NCBI RefSeq assembly: GCF_033115175.1
Contig: NC_084834.1
Coordinates: 93,825,808-93,889,807 of the forward strand
Length of the DNA: 64,000 nucleotides
Reading direction: 5' to 3'
Source: Lepus europaeus
Lineage: Eukaryota > Chordata > Mammalia > Lagomorpha > Leporidae
Part shown: positions 11,190-23,035 of the stretch, piece after piece
Numbering within the stretch: position 1 is the stretch's first letter
How the letters are laid out: every line of letters starts with the position of its first letter
The notes under the pieces: generated by a model
Database searches by the model: none
Seen by the model: the letters and a program-made list of their open reading frames with translations, nothing else
What the model was told of the DNA's origin: nothing
Program-made: the position numbers and the translations under genes

Positions 11190-11836
11190 TGGCCCTGCAT
11201 TGTGGTACAGCAGGTTAAGCTACTGTTTGGGAAGCCCACATTCCACATCAGAGTTCCTGGTTTGAGATCTTGCCTCCACTTTAAAAATATGTATATATTT
11301 ATTTTATTTATTTGAAAGGCAGAGTTACAAAGAGAAGAAGAGACAGAAAGAGAGAGAGAGAGAGATTCTATCTGCTGGTTCACTCCCTAAATGGCCCCAA
11401 CCACCAAAGCCAGGAGCTTCTTTTAGGTCTCCCACATGGGTGCCTGGGCCCAGGTATGTGGGCCATCTTCTACTGCTTTCCCAGGTACGTTGGCAAGGAG
11501 AGGTTTTGGAAGTGGATTAGCCAGGACTCAAACCACTGCCCATATGGGATACTGGCATCGCAGGTAGCAACTTTACCCACTGTGCCATAACACCCACCCC
11601 TCGCCTCCACTTCTGATCTAGTTTTCTGCTAATGGGCACCCTGGGAGGCAACAGGTAATAGCTCAGATGCTAGGGTCCCTAGCACCCATGTGGGAGACTT
11701 CCATGGAGTTCTGGCTTCAGTTTGGTCCATTCTTGGCTGTTGTAGGCAATTTAAGGAGTGAACCAGTAGATGGAAGATCTCTTTCCCTGTCTCTCCCTCT
11801 GTCACTGTACCTTTCAAATAAAAAACATACAAAATA
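11190..11836 (+). mobile_element. CSINE, plus strand, split by another SINE
   Basis: Head part at 11,190-11,281 (cctgcattgtggtacagcag) resumes at 11,602-11,836 (cttctgatctagttttctgc through tttcaaataaaa). A minus-strand CSINE sits between. Its 3' flank at 11,837-11,900 resembles the 3' flank of the SINE at 15,254-15,556. Confidence 0.88.
11283..11600 (-). mobile_element. CSINE nested in a CSINE, minus strand
   Basis: Complete reversed C repeat inserted in the host SINE at tgcctccactt (11,271-11,281). The site is repeated as cgcctccactt at 11,602-11,612. Confidence 0.92.
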
Positions 11837-11934
11837 AATTTTAGCAGCTCTTGACCATCTTACTATTATGCTGCCTTTCAGTCACAGTCTAAGGGAAAGG
11901 TCTTTTCTTTGTTCCTGATCTTAGGAAGAAAGTA

Positions 11935-12239
11935 AACATCTTTTACCATCAAGTATGATGTTGGTTCTATTTTTTATTGTTTGCTGTGGGGGGGGGGTCT
12001 CTTTTATTAGGATTAGGATATTAACTTCTCCAAATTTTCTTAGTTTTTAAAAATCATGAATTGATAATAATTTTTTCAAATAATTTTTATATACTAAGAT
12101 GATCACATGGTTTTGAATATTTCCCTGGTGTTTTTGTTGTTGTTTTTAGTCTGTTGATGGGGGTATGGTGAATTACACTGATTGCTTTTCAAGTGGCAGA
12201 CAAGCGCTGCATTCTTGGAATAAACCCCACTTTATTATG
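11935..12239 (-). mobile_element. Ancient L1 ORF2 fragment, minus strand
   Basis: Plus-strand text gatgatcacatggttttgaa, then atggtgaattacactgattg, then cattcttggaataaacccca is the recognisable reverse of L1 ORF2 reverse-transcriptase sequence. Decayed and non-coding. Confidence 0.65.
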
Positions 12240-12297
12240 ATGGAGTAACTCATTCTTTTTTTTAAGATTTACTTTTACTTATTTGAAATACAGAGTT

Positions 12298-12300
12298 GTT

Positions 12301-12349
<49 letters not shown>

Positions 12350-12647
12350 ACAGATAGACAGTGAGAGAGAGAGACAGAGAGAAAGGTCTTCCTTCTGTTA
12401 GTTCACCCCCCAAATGGCCGCTATGGCTGGCACGCTGTGCCAATCCGAATCCAGGAGCCAGGTGCTTCCTCCTGGTCTCCCACGCGGGTGCAGGGACCCA
12501 AGCACTTGGGCCATCCTTCACTGCCTTCCCGGGCCACAGCAGAGAGCTGGACTGGAAGAGGGGCAGCCAGGACTAGAATCTGGCACCCATATGGGATGCT
12601 GGCGCCACAGGCAGAGGATTAACCAAGTGAGCCACAGCGCCGGCCCC
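12298..12647 (-). mobile_element. Young CSINE nested in an older CSINE, minus strand
   Basis: Long T-run tail (12,303-12,348), then gacagatagacagtgagag, a full body and head gccacagcgccggcccc. It splits the outer SINE soon after its tttgaaatacagag. Confidence 0.92.
12303..12348 (+). repeat. 46-base poly(T) tract
   Basis: Uninterrupted Ts: the reversed poly(A) tail of the nested CSINE. It is the longest homopolymer in the window. Confidence 0.97.
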
Positions 12648-12958
12648 TGAAATAAAATAAAGAGAGGTAGAGAGACACACACAGAAAGAGAGAGAGGTCT
12701 TCTATCTGCTGGTTCACTCCCCAAATGGCCACAATAGCTGGAGCTAAGCCGATCTGAAGCCAGGAGCCAGGGTCTTCTTCTGGGTCTCCCATGTGGGTGC
12801 AGGGGCCCAAGGACTACTGCTTTCCCAGGCCATAGCAGAGAGCTAGCACCCATATGGGATGCCAGCACTTCAGTCCAGGGCTTCAACCCACTGTGCCCCA
12901 CTGTGCCACAGAGCCAACCCTGGAGTAACTAATTTTTAACCCTGAAAGGATACACAGG

Positions 12959-13294
12959 TTTTTGTTTTGTTTTGTTTTTTGACAGGCAAAGTGGATAGTG
13001 AGAGAGAGACAGAGAGAAAGGTCTTCCTTTTGCCGTTGGTTCACCCTCTAATGGCCGCCGCGGCCGGTGCATCGTGCTGATCCGAAGCCAGGAGCCAGGT
13101 GCTTCTCCTGGTCTCCCATGCGGGTGCAGGGCCAAAGCACTTGGGCCATCCTCCACTGCCTTCCCAGGCCATAGCAGAGAGCTGGCCTGGAAGAGGGGCA
13201 ACCAGGATAGAATCCGGTGCCCCAACCAGGACTAGAACCCGGTGTGCCGGCGCCGCAAGGAAGAGGATTAGCCTGTTAAGCCACGGCGCCGGCC
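12959..13294 (-). mobile_element. Young CSINE, minus strand
   Basis: Tail, gacaggcaaagtggatagtg, ggtgtgccggcgccgc and head cacggcgccggcc. Target-site duplication ggatacacag/ggatacacaa at 12,948-12,957 and 13,295-13,304. Confidence 0.94.
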
Positions 13295-13304
13295 GGATAC
13301 ACAA

Positions 13305-14189
13305 GTATTACAAGACATTTGAACATTCAACATCCAACATGAAAGACAACACTAAAATTTAATAAACAGGAAAAAAGGCACTTGGAGTAAAATCAGTACA
13401 ATGAGCACAGAAAACATTGAAACCTATCATTGTTTCCTTCAGAGAGATGAGATGATATTGCATGCTAGGAAAAATAGCACTGTTTATTTTTTAGACGATC
13501 ATTCAAAGAACCAGAAAGAGGTCCTGAAAATTAAAAATATAAGACACAAATTTCAAAGAAAGATAACATTTAAAAATTTTTCTAGAAAATTTTTAGAGAA
13601 GAGAATTAACAGGAAAAAGAATCAGAAAATTACAGATTCAGCATATGATTATGGTAGCTCCACAAAAAGAGCATAGATACAGGGGAGGAAGACACAGGCA
13701 GAAGAGTTGATGGAGTTATAGTACAAGAACATCTCCGAAACTGAAAGGCTTAGGTTTTCAGCACCTAGCTCATTTTTGTGAAACATCTGAGCATCATGGC
13801 CAAAGATCCCATACTGTCCACAGAGGAAAAACAATTTCATACAAAAACTCAGAGACTGGAATGGTAGACTTTTCAACTGTAACTCTCAAAGTCAAGAGAT
13901 AATGAATGGAGCAATGCCTTTAAAGGCTCAAGGGAAAATAATTTCCAACATTATATTTAGAATAAAAACATCTTTTAGAAAATCCAAAGAGTCTACAGAA
14001 GATATATTCCACTAAATTTAGAGAGCAAAATACAAGAAAAAAGGGTAAAAGATCCAGAAATAGGGGATTAAACACATAATAAGGAAAAGCAGAATTCTAC
14101 AGGACAATGATATGAAGAAAGTCCAGGATAACATCTGTGCAGCAGGCCTAACAGAGCAACAAGTCCATCCTGGATAGGAGAATGCAAAG
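13305..14189. other. Unassigned stretch
   Basis: A-rich sequence. The frame at 13,401-13,676 is lysine-rich with no family resemblance or splice context. Confidence 0.5.
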
Positions 14190-14468
14190 CTCAGACAGGC
14201 ATTGTGGCACAGCATCACATATCACAGCCCTTAACTGAGTCCCAGTCATTTCACTTTCTGTCCAGTATTTTGGCTAATATACCTGGGAAGGCAGCAGATG
14301 ACAGCTAAGTACTTGGGTTCCTGCCACCCATATAGGAGACCCAGAGTTCTGGACTCCTGGTCCACTCCTGGCTGTTGCAGGCATTTGGAGAGTGAACCAG
14401 TGGATGGAAGATCTCCCTTTCTCTCTCTCTCTCTTTCTGCCTTTCAAATAAATAAATGAATAAAGAAA
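14190..14468 (+). mobile_element. CSINE, plus strand, diverged
   Basis: agacaggcattgtggcacag head, 'gggaaggcagcagatgacag', gagtgaaccagtggatgg, tttcaaataaataaatgaat tail. Confidence 0.87.
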
Positions 14469-14829
14469 CCTAGAGAGAGAGAGAGAGAATTCAAAGCTCT
14501 AGTGAAAATGTCCCTGAGAGGAAAAACTCTTTGCCAAATGTGTCCAGTCTTAGAGTTACATTTCTGATAGACAGTTTATGGATATTTAGGTACATAGAAA
14601 ACTAAAAAAAAAAAAAAAGAATTATATACTTTAAGACAAAAAGAAAACAGCACAAGAAAATTAAAATAACTCAAATACACTGTGAGACTCTGTTTTGGGC
14701 AATTAAGATCATAATCATCATAAAGACTGAATATTGACATAAACAGAAGTTGTGATAATTGTATAGGGAAAATGGAAGAGGGGATGAAATCAGGTGAAAC
14801 TCAGAGCAGAAAAATTAAAAATATTTGAC

Positions 14830-15240
14830 CAAGCAAAATTTTCAAGGATATTTACTATGTGCTAAGCAGTAAGTGCTTCATAAATTCTAGCCATTTAATC
14901 TACTAACTCTATGTATTAGGTATTAATTCTATTTTGCTGATGAGGGAGCAAAGGCACAGAAAACAGTGAACTTCCCTGACATGAGTGGTTTTCAACTGGG
15001 AGTGAGTCTGGTGTTCGCTCACTGCAATACTCAGATACATTTTTAATTGTTACAATTCAGTGGAGGTGCTGCTTGCATCTAGAAGCTAGAGGTGAGGGAT
15101 GCTACTAAATATCCTACAATGTGTTGGGCTGTTTCCTACAACAGAGCACTCATTATCTGCTGCAGAATATTAATTGTGGCTTGGGTAATAAACCATAACG
15201 AAGATAAACAAAAATGGTGAGTGACAGAGCCGAGATTTAA
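14830..15240 (-). repeat. MIR/L2-type ancient repeat, minus strand
   Basis: tatttactatgtgctaagca, attttgctgatgagggagca and, after a gap, gtgacagagccgagatttaa are in the order of a reversed MIR. The middle is interrupted or decayed. The 3' end is split by the SINE at 15,254. Confidence 0.6.
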
Positions 15241-15253
15241 ATCCTAGCAGCTC

Positions 15254-15556
15254 TTTAAAAGGTAGACATGGTGACACAATGGGTTAAGCTGCTGCTCAGG
15301 ACTCCTGCATCCTTTATGGGAATGCCTGGGATGGAGTCCCTCCTCCACTTGATCAGCTTCCTGCTGACAAGTTTGGGAGACAGCAGATGATGGCCCACAT
15401 ACTTTGGATCTTTGTCATCCATGTGTGAGACTCTGATGAAATTCCTGACTCTGGGCTTTGGTCTGGCTCAGCTCTGGTTGTTGCAGGCATATGGAAGATC
15501 TCTTTCTCTGTCTCTCCCTCTCTCCCTGCCAATCTGTCTTTCAAATAAAACAAACT
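15254..15556 (+). mobile_element. CSINE, plus strand, inserted in a MIR-like repeat
   Basis: Target-site duplication aaatcctagcagctc at 15,239-15,253, repeated as aaattctagcagctc at 15,557-15,571. Body diverged: gttaagctgctgctcagg, tcagcttcctgctgacaag, tctgtctttcaaataaaac. Confidence 0.9.
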
Positions 15557-15941
15557 AAATTCTAGCAGCTCCTGACCATCTTTACCATGCTACCTTTCAG
15601 TAACAGTCTGAAAGGATAAGTAACAATAAGGATATTGTTTTGAAACATGAAGGTAAGCATTTAAAAAAGAACTAGAAGAATTGAAAGTGTTTTTCCTTAT
15701 GGAGAGATAACTTGGGGTGCAGCATAAAGGCCAGTGGACTATTATTGTATTTTTCTGTGTTGTTTTTTGTTGTTCTCTTAAAAGACCTGAAAAACTGTTT
15801 GAATTATAGTATGCTTCTCTCTATCTGCCTCTCTAATAAGTAAATAAAATTTAAATTAATTGTAATATGCTTATTTTAAAATGTTAATATAATTGTGAAC
15901 ATCAAAAACATAGACTATTTTCAGCCTAATCATTATTTCTT
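15557..15941. other. Short flank with MIR remnant, then unassigned
   Basis: The first ~60 bases match the flank of another SINE at 11,837-11,900. The rest is AT-rich with no call. Confidence 0.5.
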
Positions 15942-16296
15942 TCTTTCTTTCTTTCTTTTTTTTTTGACAGGCAGAGTGGACAGTGAGAGAGAGAGAGAGA
16001 CAGAGAGAAAGGTCTTCCTTTTGCTGTTGGTTCACCTTCCAATGGCTGCAGCGGCTGGCACGCTGCCGCCGGCGCACCGCGCTGATCCGAAAGCAGGAAC
16101 CAGGTGCTTCTCTTGGTCTCCCATGGGGTGCAGAGCCCAAGCACTTGGGCCATCCTCCACTGCACTCCCTCGCCATAGCAGAGGGCTGGCCTGGAAGAGG
16201 GGCAGCCGGGACAGAATCCGGCGCCCCAACTGGGACTAGAACGTGGTGTGCCGGCGCCGCTAGGCGGAGGATTAGCCTGTTGAGCCACGGCGCCGG
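15942..16296 (-). mobile_element. Young CSINE, minus strand
   Basis: (tttc)n and poly(T) tail, a complete GC-rich body and head gccacggcgccgg. Target-site duplication cctaatcattatttctt at 15,925-15,941 and 16,297-16,313, 17 bp and perfect. Confidence 0.95.
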
Positions 16297-16313
16297 CCTA
16301 ATCATTATTTCTT

Positions 16314-17417
16314 ATACTTAGGAGTTTTATTAAAATGCAGTTTATAAGAGTTGTCTCTCAGTAAACTTTTGTGATGAATGAAAAAGAGGAAAAAATGCTC
16401 ATGGAGGAGAGAATATACAAAAAGGAAACTTTTGCCTTGATTGACATTTCACACGGCAAGTTCCAACTTGCAACATAATGAAGGATTTCAGACAGAAAAT
16501 CTTGTAGATCCAGTTGGTTATGGAAAAACTATTCAGACCTTATAAGCAAACAAAAAATAGCTTTACTAGATAATGAAAGATTACCAACTCTATCATTACA
16601 TACATAAAAACATCCACATTATATAGAAACACTGAAGTTGCTTAAAAAAAACTGAAAGCAAGTCTATTTAAAATGCATAAATATGATATAATCTTTAAAA
16701 ACTCATATTGAAAAGGCAAACCCAACAGGAAGCACTATCCACCAGAATTTTCTACCAGTAACAATGTAAATTTAACAGGATACAAGGCAGAGAACAGATA
16801 GAAAGAGACCAAATTCATGTCAGTGCTACAGCAATACTTTAGATCCATGGATTATCTCACTGCTTACCCTCAGAGAAAGCAAAAGCCATCAACAACAAAC
16901 ATCGACACTTTATTTCCTTTCCCACACATCTATTTTCTTTCCCTAGGAGTCTTTTCTTGTTTTAGGTTCTCTATATGTACTCTTTTTTACTGACTAGAAA
17001 ATTTCACATTTCACACAACAAGCAAGTATCAAAATATATACAGTAGGAAGCCTTGTACCTGTTGCTAGCCACGTTCATTACATTCTTCACTGTCCTCTGT
17101 AACTTTTTCTGTTGTATGAGTCTTTTCAATGTTTCTTTATGTAAATGCAAGCAAATACAGATATATATATATATTTTCCTGTGCTTCCCATATGCACTCT
17201 TCTATATCTTGCTTTATTTCACATAACAATATTTATGATAAAGTCTAATGTGTTAAGTCTGACCATCTTAGAGGTACTTATCACTTAGCAAGTGAGAAGA
17301 TTTCATTATAAAATGATTACATCTCTATTAAAAATATTGACTACAATAATTATTAAATATTATATATTTTTTTCATTTCCCAAGTATACCAAAAGAAAAT
17401 TTTTCATTCACAAACCG
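16314..17417. other. AT-rich stretch with a possible old L1 3' remnant
   Basis: 16,314-16,900 is unassigned. 16,920-17,300 vaguely resembles reversed L1M 3' sequence ('ttgctttatttcacataaca'). An (AT)n run lies at 17,161-17,176. Low certainty. Confidence 0.35.
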
Positions 17418-17727
17418 TTTTTTTCCATCTATTTGAAAGTTGACGGCATGGGGTGGGGGAGGGAGAGAGCTCTTCCATCTGCTGGTTCACTCCCCAAATT
17501 TCTGCAACAGCCAGAAGTGGGTAAGGCTGGAGTCAGGAGCCTGAAATTCAATCTAGGTACCTCATGGAGGTAACAGGGCTCATACTTGAGTCATCATCTG
17601 CTGTCTCTCGGAAAGCATTAGAGGGAAGCCGGAATGCAAGCAGAGGGACTAGGACTCTAACAAGCACTCTGAAGTGGGATGCAGGTGCCTCAAGCAGCAG
17701 TTTAACCTGTTGTGCCTCCATGCCCAC
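17418..17727 (-). mobile_element. Old CSINE-like SINE, minus strand
   Basis: ctcttccatctgctggttca, a 'gcaacagccagaagtgggt' body and 'aacctgttgtgcctccatgc' head. Clearly diverged. Confidence 0.8.
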
Positions 17728-17882
17728 TCAAGAAAAACTGTTCTAAATCAAGTGTGCCTTTTTAATGATTTTAGGATGCTTTTTAAAGTGCTAGTTAAAA
17801 CAAACCACTGAAAATGTTTATTTTTTTTTGGAAAAAAGTCCACATTGAGACCTCAAAGTATCTTTTGAATGAAAGTAAATCA

Positions 17883-18196
17883 GGGTGGATATTTGCCACA
17901 ATGGTTAAGACTCTGCTTGGGACGCCCACATCCCATATCAGAGTGCCTGGATTCAAATCCTGACTCTGCTTCTAATTCCAGCTTCCTGCTAATGCACAAC
18001 CTGGGAGGCAACTGGTGATGGCTCAAGGACTTTGGTCCCTGCTACTCAGATGACTGACATGAAATCAAGTTTCTAGCCCTTGGCTTTGGGCTGACGCAAT
18101 CCCAGCTGTTGTGGACATTTGGGGAGAAAACCAGGGGCTGGAAGATCTCTCTTTGTCTGTCTTTATCTGTCTGCCTTTCAAATAAAAAATAACTTT
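17883..18196 (+). mobile_element. CSINE-related SINE, plus strand
   Basis: tggatatttgccacaatggt head, ttccagcttcctgctaatgc, gggaggcaactggtgatggc, ctttcaaataaaaaataac tail. The 8-base agtaaatc/agtaaata repeat is compatible with a target-site duplication. Confidence 0.85.
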
Positions 18197-18813
18197 TTAA
18201 AAAAGTAAATAGTCTTAATTTGGTTCAAGACTATACTATTGTCTGCATATCTAAACAGTACAAATTTATGTTTGAAACAACATTCAGTTGTCTCAAATAT
18301 TTTAAATTTCCCATATCTTAAACAAAAAAATGATTCCTCATATAATCTAAGTAATTACATTGAAACCAATTTCTTCCAGGAAGAATTTTCAAGGTAGCTA
18401 AGGGGCTTCAGATTGTATAAATAATTAAACTTTCCCCCACCCCATGTGACATAGACAACTCAGTTGGAAACGCATATCTTTTAGTAGAACTTGGTAGAAG
18501 AGAGAAAGAAAAATGCAGCAAATGACAGCCACAGACCAAATTAACCTAAGAATACCCCTCTTCCTAGGACTTAACAGGCTGATTTGACCTGAAACTGAAA
18601 AAAAAAAAACAAAGTTGGGAGTTCATCTGTGGCCCTTCCAAGACAGCAAAGCCTATTCTAAAGTCATAGAATCACTTTTCTGTGGCCGTGCTTGTAAGAG
18701 GAAAGCAAACAGAATTGCAGTGATTGTGACTTGTACGTTACTGAGCTAGTACATCATCAGAAACAGTTGCCTACCACCTTTTCTTCTCTTTGTAGAGACT
18801 GAACAATTGGTTT
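18197..18813. other. Unassigned stretch
   Basis: No recognisable repeat or exon. Confidence 0.5.
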
Positions 18814-19118
18814 GATTAATTCATTTATTTAAAAGACAGGACAACATAGAGAAAGAGATCTTCCATCTGCTGGTTCACTCCCCAAATGTCTGCAATGCCA
18901 GGTCTGGGCCAGGCTGAAGCCAGGATCCAGGAACCCCATTCTGATATCCCACAAGGGTGATAGAAGCCCAAGTATTTGGGCCACCTTCCACTGCCTTCCC
19001 AGGCACATTAGCTAGAAGTTGTATCACAAAAGGAGTAGCCAGGGCTTGAACTGGCACTCTGATATGGGATCCAGGCAATGCAAGCAGCAGCTTAACCCAT
19101 TGCAATACAACACTGGCT
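18814..19118 (-). mobile_element. CSINE, minus strand
   Basis: aattcatttatttaaaagac tail, ccatctgctggttcactcc, 'gaagccaggatccaggaac', head cattgcaatacaacactggc. Confidence 0.87.
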
Positions 19119-19132
19119 TTGCTTAATTTCTT

Positions 19133-19471
19133 TTTCTGTTTTTATTTTTTGTATTTGTTTGTTTCTGAAAGTCATAATTACAAGGTGAGAGGGAGAGACA
19201 GAAGAGAGAGATCTTCCATCACTGATTCACTCCCCAAATGGCCACAACAGCCAGGGCTGGACCAGGCCAAATCCAGAAGCCAGGAACCTCATCTGGTCTC
19301 CCAAATGGGTGCAGGGACCCAAGCACTTGGGCCATCTTCCACCGCTTTCCCAGGTGCATTAGCAGAGAGCTGGATCAGAAGCGGAACAGCTGGGACTTGA
19401 ACCGGTGCCCATGTGAAATACTGGCACCACAGACAGCAGCTTAACCTGCTATGCCACAGTGCTGGCCCCAT
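19133..19471 (-). mobile_element. CSINE, minus strand, directly abutting another
   Basis: Full-length with head ctatgccacagtgctggcccc. Target-site duplication gcttaatttctt/gcctaatttctt at 19,121-19,132 and 19,472-19,483. Only a few bases separate it from the previous SINE. Confidence 0.92.
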
Positions 19472-19483
19472 GCCTAATTTCTT

Positions 19484-20340
19484 ATATGAGAAAAACGCAG
19501 ATAAACTTTACAGAGCACATGTAGAATAGCTCATGGAGAATACTACTGGGAATAGGCCAGACGTTTTCAGGACTCTGGAGGTCCTATAAGAATAGACAAT
19601 AGTTCTAACAATAGTTCTATTGTTAATACAGTTAGAATCCAGTCCATGGCCTGAGCTGGTGAGGGCCATAGAAAAAGCAGGCTTTGGCTAACAGAAGAGA
19701 TTTTTGAATAGCAGATACTATAACTCTCCATTCATTCAAGCCACCCTTGGTATCAAGACTTTCCCATTAAGAGAACTGGACAAGAGAAAGGAGAATCAAT
19801 CATTCAAACAAGAAAGCAAAAGAATGCTTATTGTAGGTGAGTAACTGGAGTGTGTCGTGTGATCAAAGAGAATGGAATTCATTCTTTAGTTCATATGAAT
19901 GGCATGGTTTAGTAACTGCTTTGTTGGAAGAGTAGAAAAGTCCCTTTTCCCTCCATACTCCAAGACTTTGCATGTAATATATTAACATTTCGACATTTTG
20001 CCCCTTCCTGCATTCCCTTCTTCCCTTCTCTTTCTCTCTTATCATCCCCTTCCATTTTCTCTCTGTCATTCCCTCCCTTGGTAGAGAAACAAGAACAAAG
20101 AGATCAACCAACAAACTAACAAAGAATAATGTTTACTGAATACTTACTATGTATAAGGTTGTAATAAGCCACATATGCATATTTTTTTCAGAATGAAATA
20201 GAAGCTCTATCAAATGACCTCCTCATAATGGAAACATTCACTTCATAAAATTCATAGACAGATCCCCATGGCTCTGTGTGCTACAAGTAAGCTATATAAT
20301 GGTATACCTGAACACTTATGCTTCCTTCAGCTGAGTTATA
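19484..20340. other. Unassigned stretch
   Basis: No firm call. gtttactgaatacttactatg at about 20,129 hints at reversed L2. Confidence 0.45.
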
Positions 20341-20364
20341 ACCATTCGTCCAATCTCTTACTAG

Positions 20365-20475
20365 TATTTCAGTGCCTGTCATGTGACAGGCACTGTTCTA
20401 GGAGCTGGGGACACAACAGTTAGTAAATCAGACAAAATTCCTGTCCTTATGAGACTTATATAATTGTTTTAGTTT
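20365..20475 (-). repeat. L2 3'-end fragment, minus strand
   Basis: gacaggcactgttctaggag, ctggggacacaacagttag, attcctgtccttatgagac follow the reversed L2 tail consensus closely. Confidence 0.75.
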
Positions 20476-21097
20476 CCCATATTCTTAATGAGTTATTCTT
20501 GCTAATGTAATTGGGTAACTTAATTTTATATACTTTATTCGATTAAAGTACAAAAGACAGTTTTCTTATTAAAAAGTGAAATTGGCACTTAAAATGGTTA
20601 AAGTGATAAGCTTTCTGTTATGTATATTTTAGCATAATTTTTAAAACATGAAGTTGAATTCTGTGGAAAGGCAAATTACTGCCACAAATTACCATGGGCA
20701 AGAAAACTGGAATATATTACACAAACACAGAAGCATTCTGAGCTCATATTGTTTCAAGTTCTCAAGTTCTCTGTTAACAGAAACCAAAACAGGAAACTGT
20801 AGATTTTGCATTATGGGAAGTGTTTGTTTTTGCTTTTGTTTTTTTTAAATCACAGCCTAGATTTTTGTATCCACAGTAGATACATTATGAAAAGGTCTTA
20901 GTATCAAAAGATTGACTAATTAATGTAATGACAGGTTATTTTTTAAATAAAATGTTTGTTATAAATGTACAATACTGTGATTTTCTACTTTAGTTTACTA
21001 ATAGTTTCAGCTCTCTAAAACAGATTTGCCCTCTTCACAATGTTGTCAAATGCAGCAAGCTCATCATTCCTCTCAGAGACCCACTGTTCTTTTATTT
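20476..21097. other. Unassigned stretch
   Basis: No recognisable repeat or exon. Confidence 0.5.
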
Positions 21098-21434
21098 TTT
21101 TTTTTTTAAGATTATTTGTAGTTTTGAATGTCAGAGTGACAGAGAGAGTGGGAGAGACAGAGAGACAGAGAAAGATCTTCCACCTGCTGATTCAATCCCC
21201 AGATGGCCACAGTGACCAGGGTTGGACCAGGCCAAAGCTGAGAACCAAGAGCTTCATCCAGGTTTCCAATGTGTTTGGCAGAGGCCCAAACACTTTGGCC
21301 ATCTTCTGCTGCTTTCCCAGGCCATTAGTAGAGAGCTGGATTGGAAGTGGAGCATCTGGGACACGAAATGGCGTCCATATGAGATGCAGGAGTCACAGAT
21401 GGCGGCTTTACCCACTACACCAAAACCCGGCCCC
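21098..21434 (-). mobile_element. CSINE, minus strand
   Basis: Poly(T) tail, gacagagaaagatcttccac, cacaagtgaccaggg-like body, head ctacaccaaaacccggcccc. Confidence 0.9.
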
Positions 21435-22860
21435 ACAGCATTTCCTCCTTTTATATGAATATCCTAAGTCTGGATTTGGTCCTAAACTAATAACTAGTCT
21501 CAGTAGATAGGGCCATTTTCCTCCTAAGTTTCTTATTAGACATTATAGGAAAGAAACATAAAAACTGAGGCAATCAACTTTAAATAATTGTTTTACAAGG
21601 TGATATCTTGTTAAATATTCCAACTCCACCTAACAAAATCTTTAGTAGTCATCTTTCTTGCACAGCAGCTCACTGCCATCTGACAACGTGAAAACATCCT
21701 CTTTAAAGCTCAAAAACGAGTGTAACTTCTGTCCTGGTCCCTGTTTCTGGGGACACTTTACAAAATCAAGATTAGCAGCTGTGGGTCCTAAGGCAAGCCC
21801 TATCAGTCAGGTTTAGATGGCAGTATATTCTTATAAAATTACTTAACGTATGTTCTAACACAGCTAAGTTTCAAAAAAAACAGAAGGGTTATGCTTATTT
21901 GTCATACATACACCTTTCAACCAAAGTGAATAGGCGGTTACATAACTTGCCAGGACAAGTTGCTGAAACAAGTCAGACATAGGACCAACCCTATTAAAAC
22001 TGTGAACTAGGCAGTTTGACTTCAGTGCCACACCCCTTTAGTACTACAGACACTTCCTGGATCCCCTCCCTTGGTATCATTAGCCCCTAGGGTCACCCTC
22101 ACACCATATACTTCTCCCCACCCCCTCTGCAAAATTTCTTTTTTCTTTCTCTCTTCCACCGAAACTACCCTTCCCTCTTTCCTCCTTCCCCTTCATTAAT
22201 TAAAATTTACTGCTCCAGTATCTCTCTCCCTCAGGGTTTAAAGAGACAACTACCTAATCTGATAAGCCAATTTACATTAATGTGTGAAGAGAGAAAGTGA
22301 GAAGGTAAAGAGAATTTTAACTATGACTTTCTAAAGATATCTCCTTTGTAATGTAACTTATTAGTGGATAAAGGTAAGAATTTCCAACGGAGAAACTTAG
22401 GAGAAGCAACTGGTTTTGATTCAGGTAAGGCCTTGAAGCACCTAGCAGATCAAGTGGGAAGAGGTGGCTGCTTTCAGCCTAACATTGTAGCCAGCTCTAA
22501 TCAGAGTAACTAAATAACCCCCAGTCAGTTTGGGGCCAGTGGGGAAAACTGAAAACCAGTTTAGTGCCCAAAGCAAATTGCAAAGAAAAAGTTGCAAAAC
22601 CAAGTGAGCAAAGAAAAGTCAAAGTTACAGGAGCACTGCAATTAAATTTTTCTAACTTAGTCTTTCGTAGGACTACCTAGTCCTGGTACCTAACAAACAT
22701 TTTCCAGTTTCTCTTCAGAATGAAAGCGATTATTTAACACACTTATTTGAAGTCTAAAAAAGTAACTATTTCCCAACCCCATATAGTTTTTTGTTATTTT
22801 TAAAAATAGTGGTTTAAAGTTTTCAGATTTCATATACATATTTATTTGATGCAGCTGAAT
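21435..22860. other. SINE-free stretch, unassigned
   Basis: About 1.4 kb, including a C/T-rich part (22,075-22,225). No SINE or L1 was seen and no exon can be supported. Confidence 0.5.
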
Positions 22861-22889
22861 ACTGAAGGAATGTTACAGAATATCATGTG

Positions 22890-23035
22890 TGTCATGCATT
22901 AGTTATTTATTTCCTTCCCATTTTAGAATTAGACCCCAAAGTTAAGTGGCTTGCTGAAATTTGCACTCAGGTCTTCTACGTAAAGATTCTGTGTTCTTTT
23001 CAAGGTACTCTGCTACCAGCCTGCCTCTCACCATT
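22890..23035 (-). repeat. Probable MIR fragment, minus strand
   Basis: agttaagtggcttgctgaaa, cactcaggtcttctacgtaa and gtactctgctaccagcctgcc lie in MIR order on the reversed strand. Confidence 0.5.

Larger units (their letters stand above)
12251..12920 (-). mobile_element. CSINE, minus strand, hosting a younger CSINE
   Basis: Outer element: tail at 12,258-12,297, body resuming at about 12,648-12,920 (gagagaggtcttctatctgc through gccacagagccaaccc). Target-site duplication tggagtaact at 12,241-12,250 and 12,921-12,930. Confidence 0.9.
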
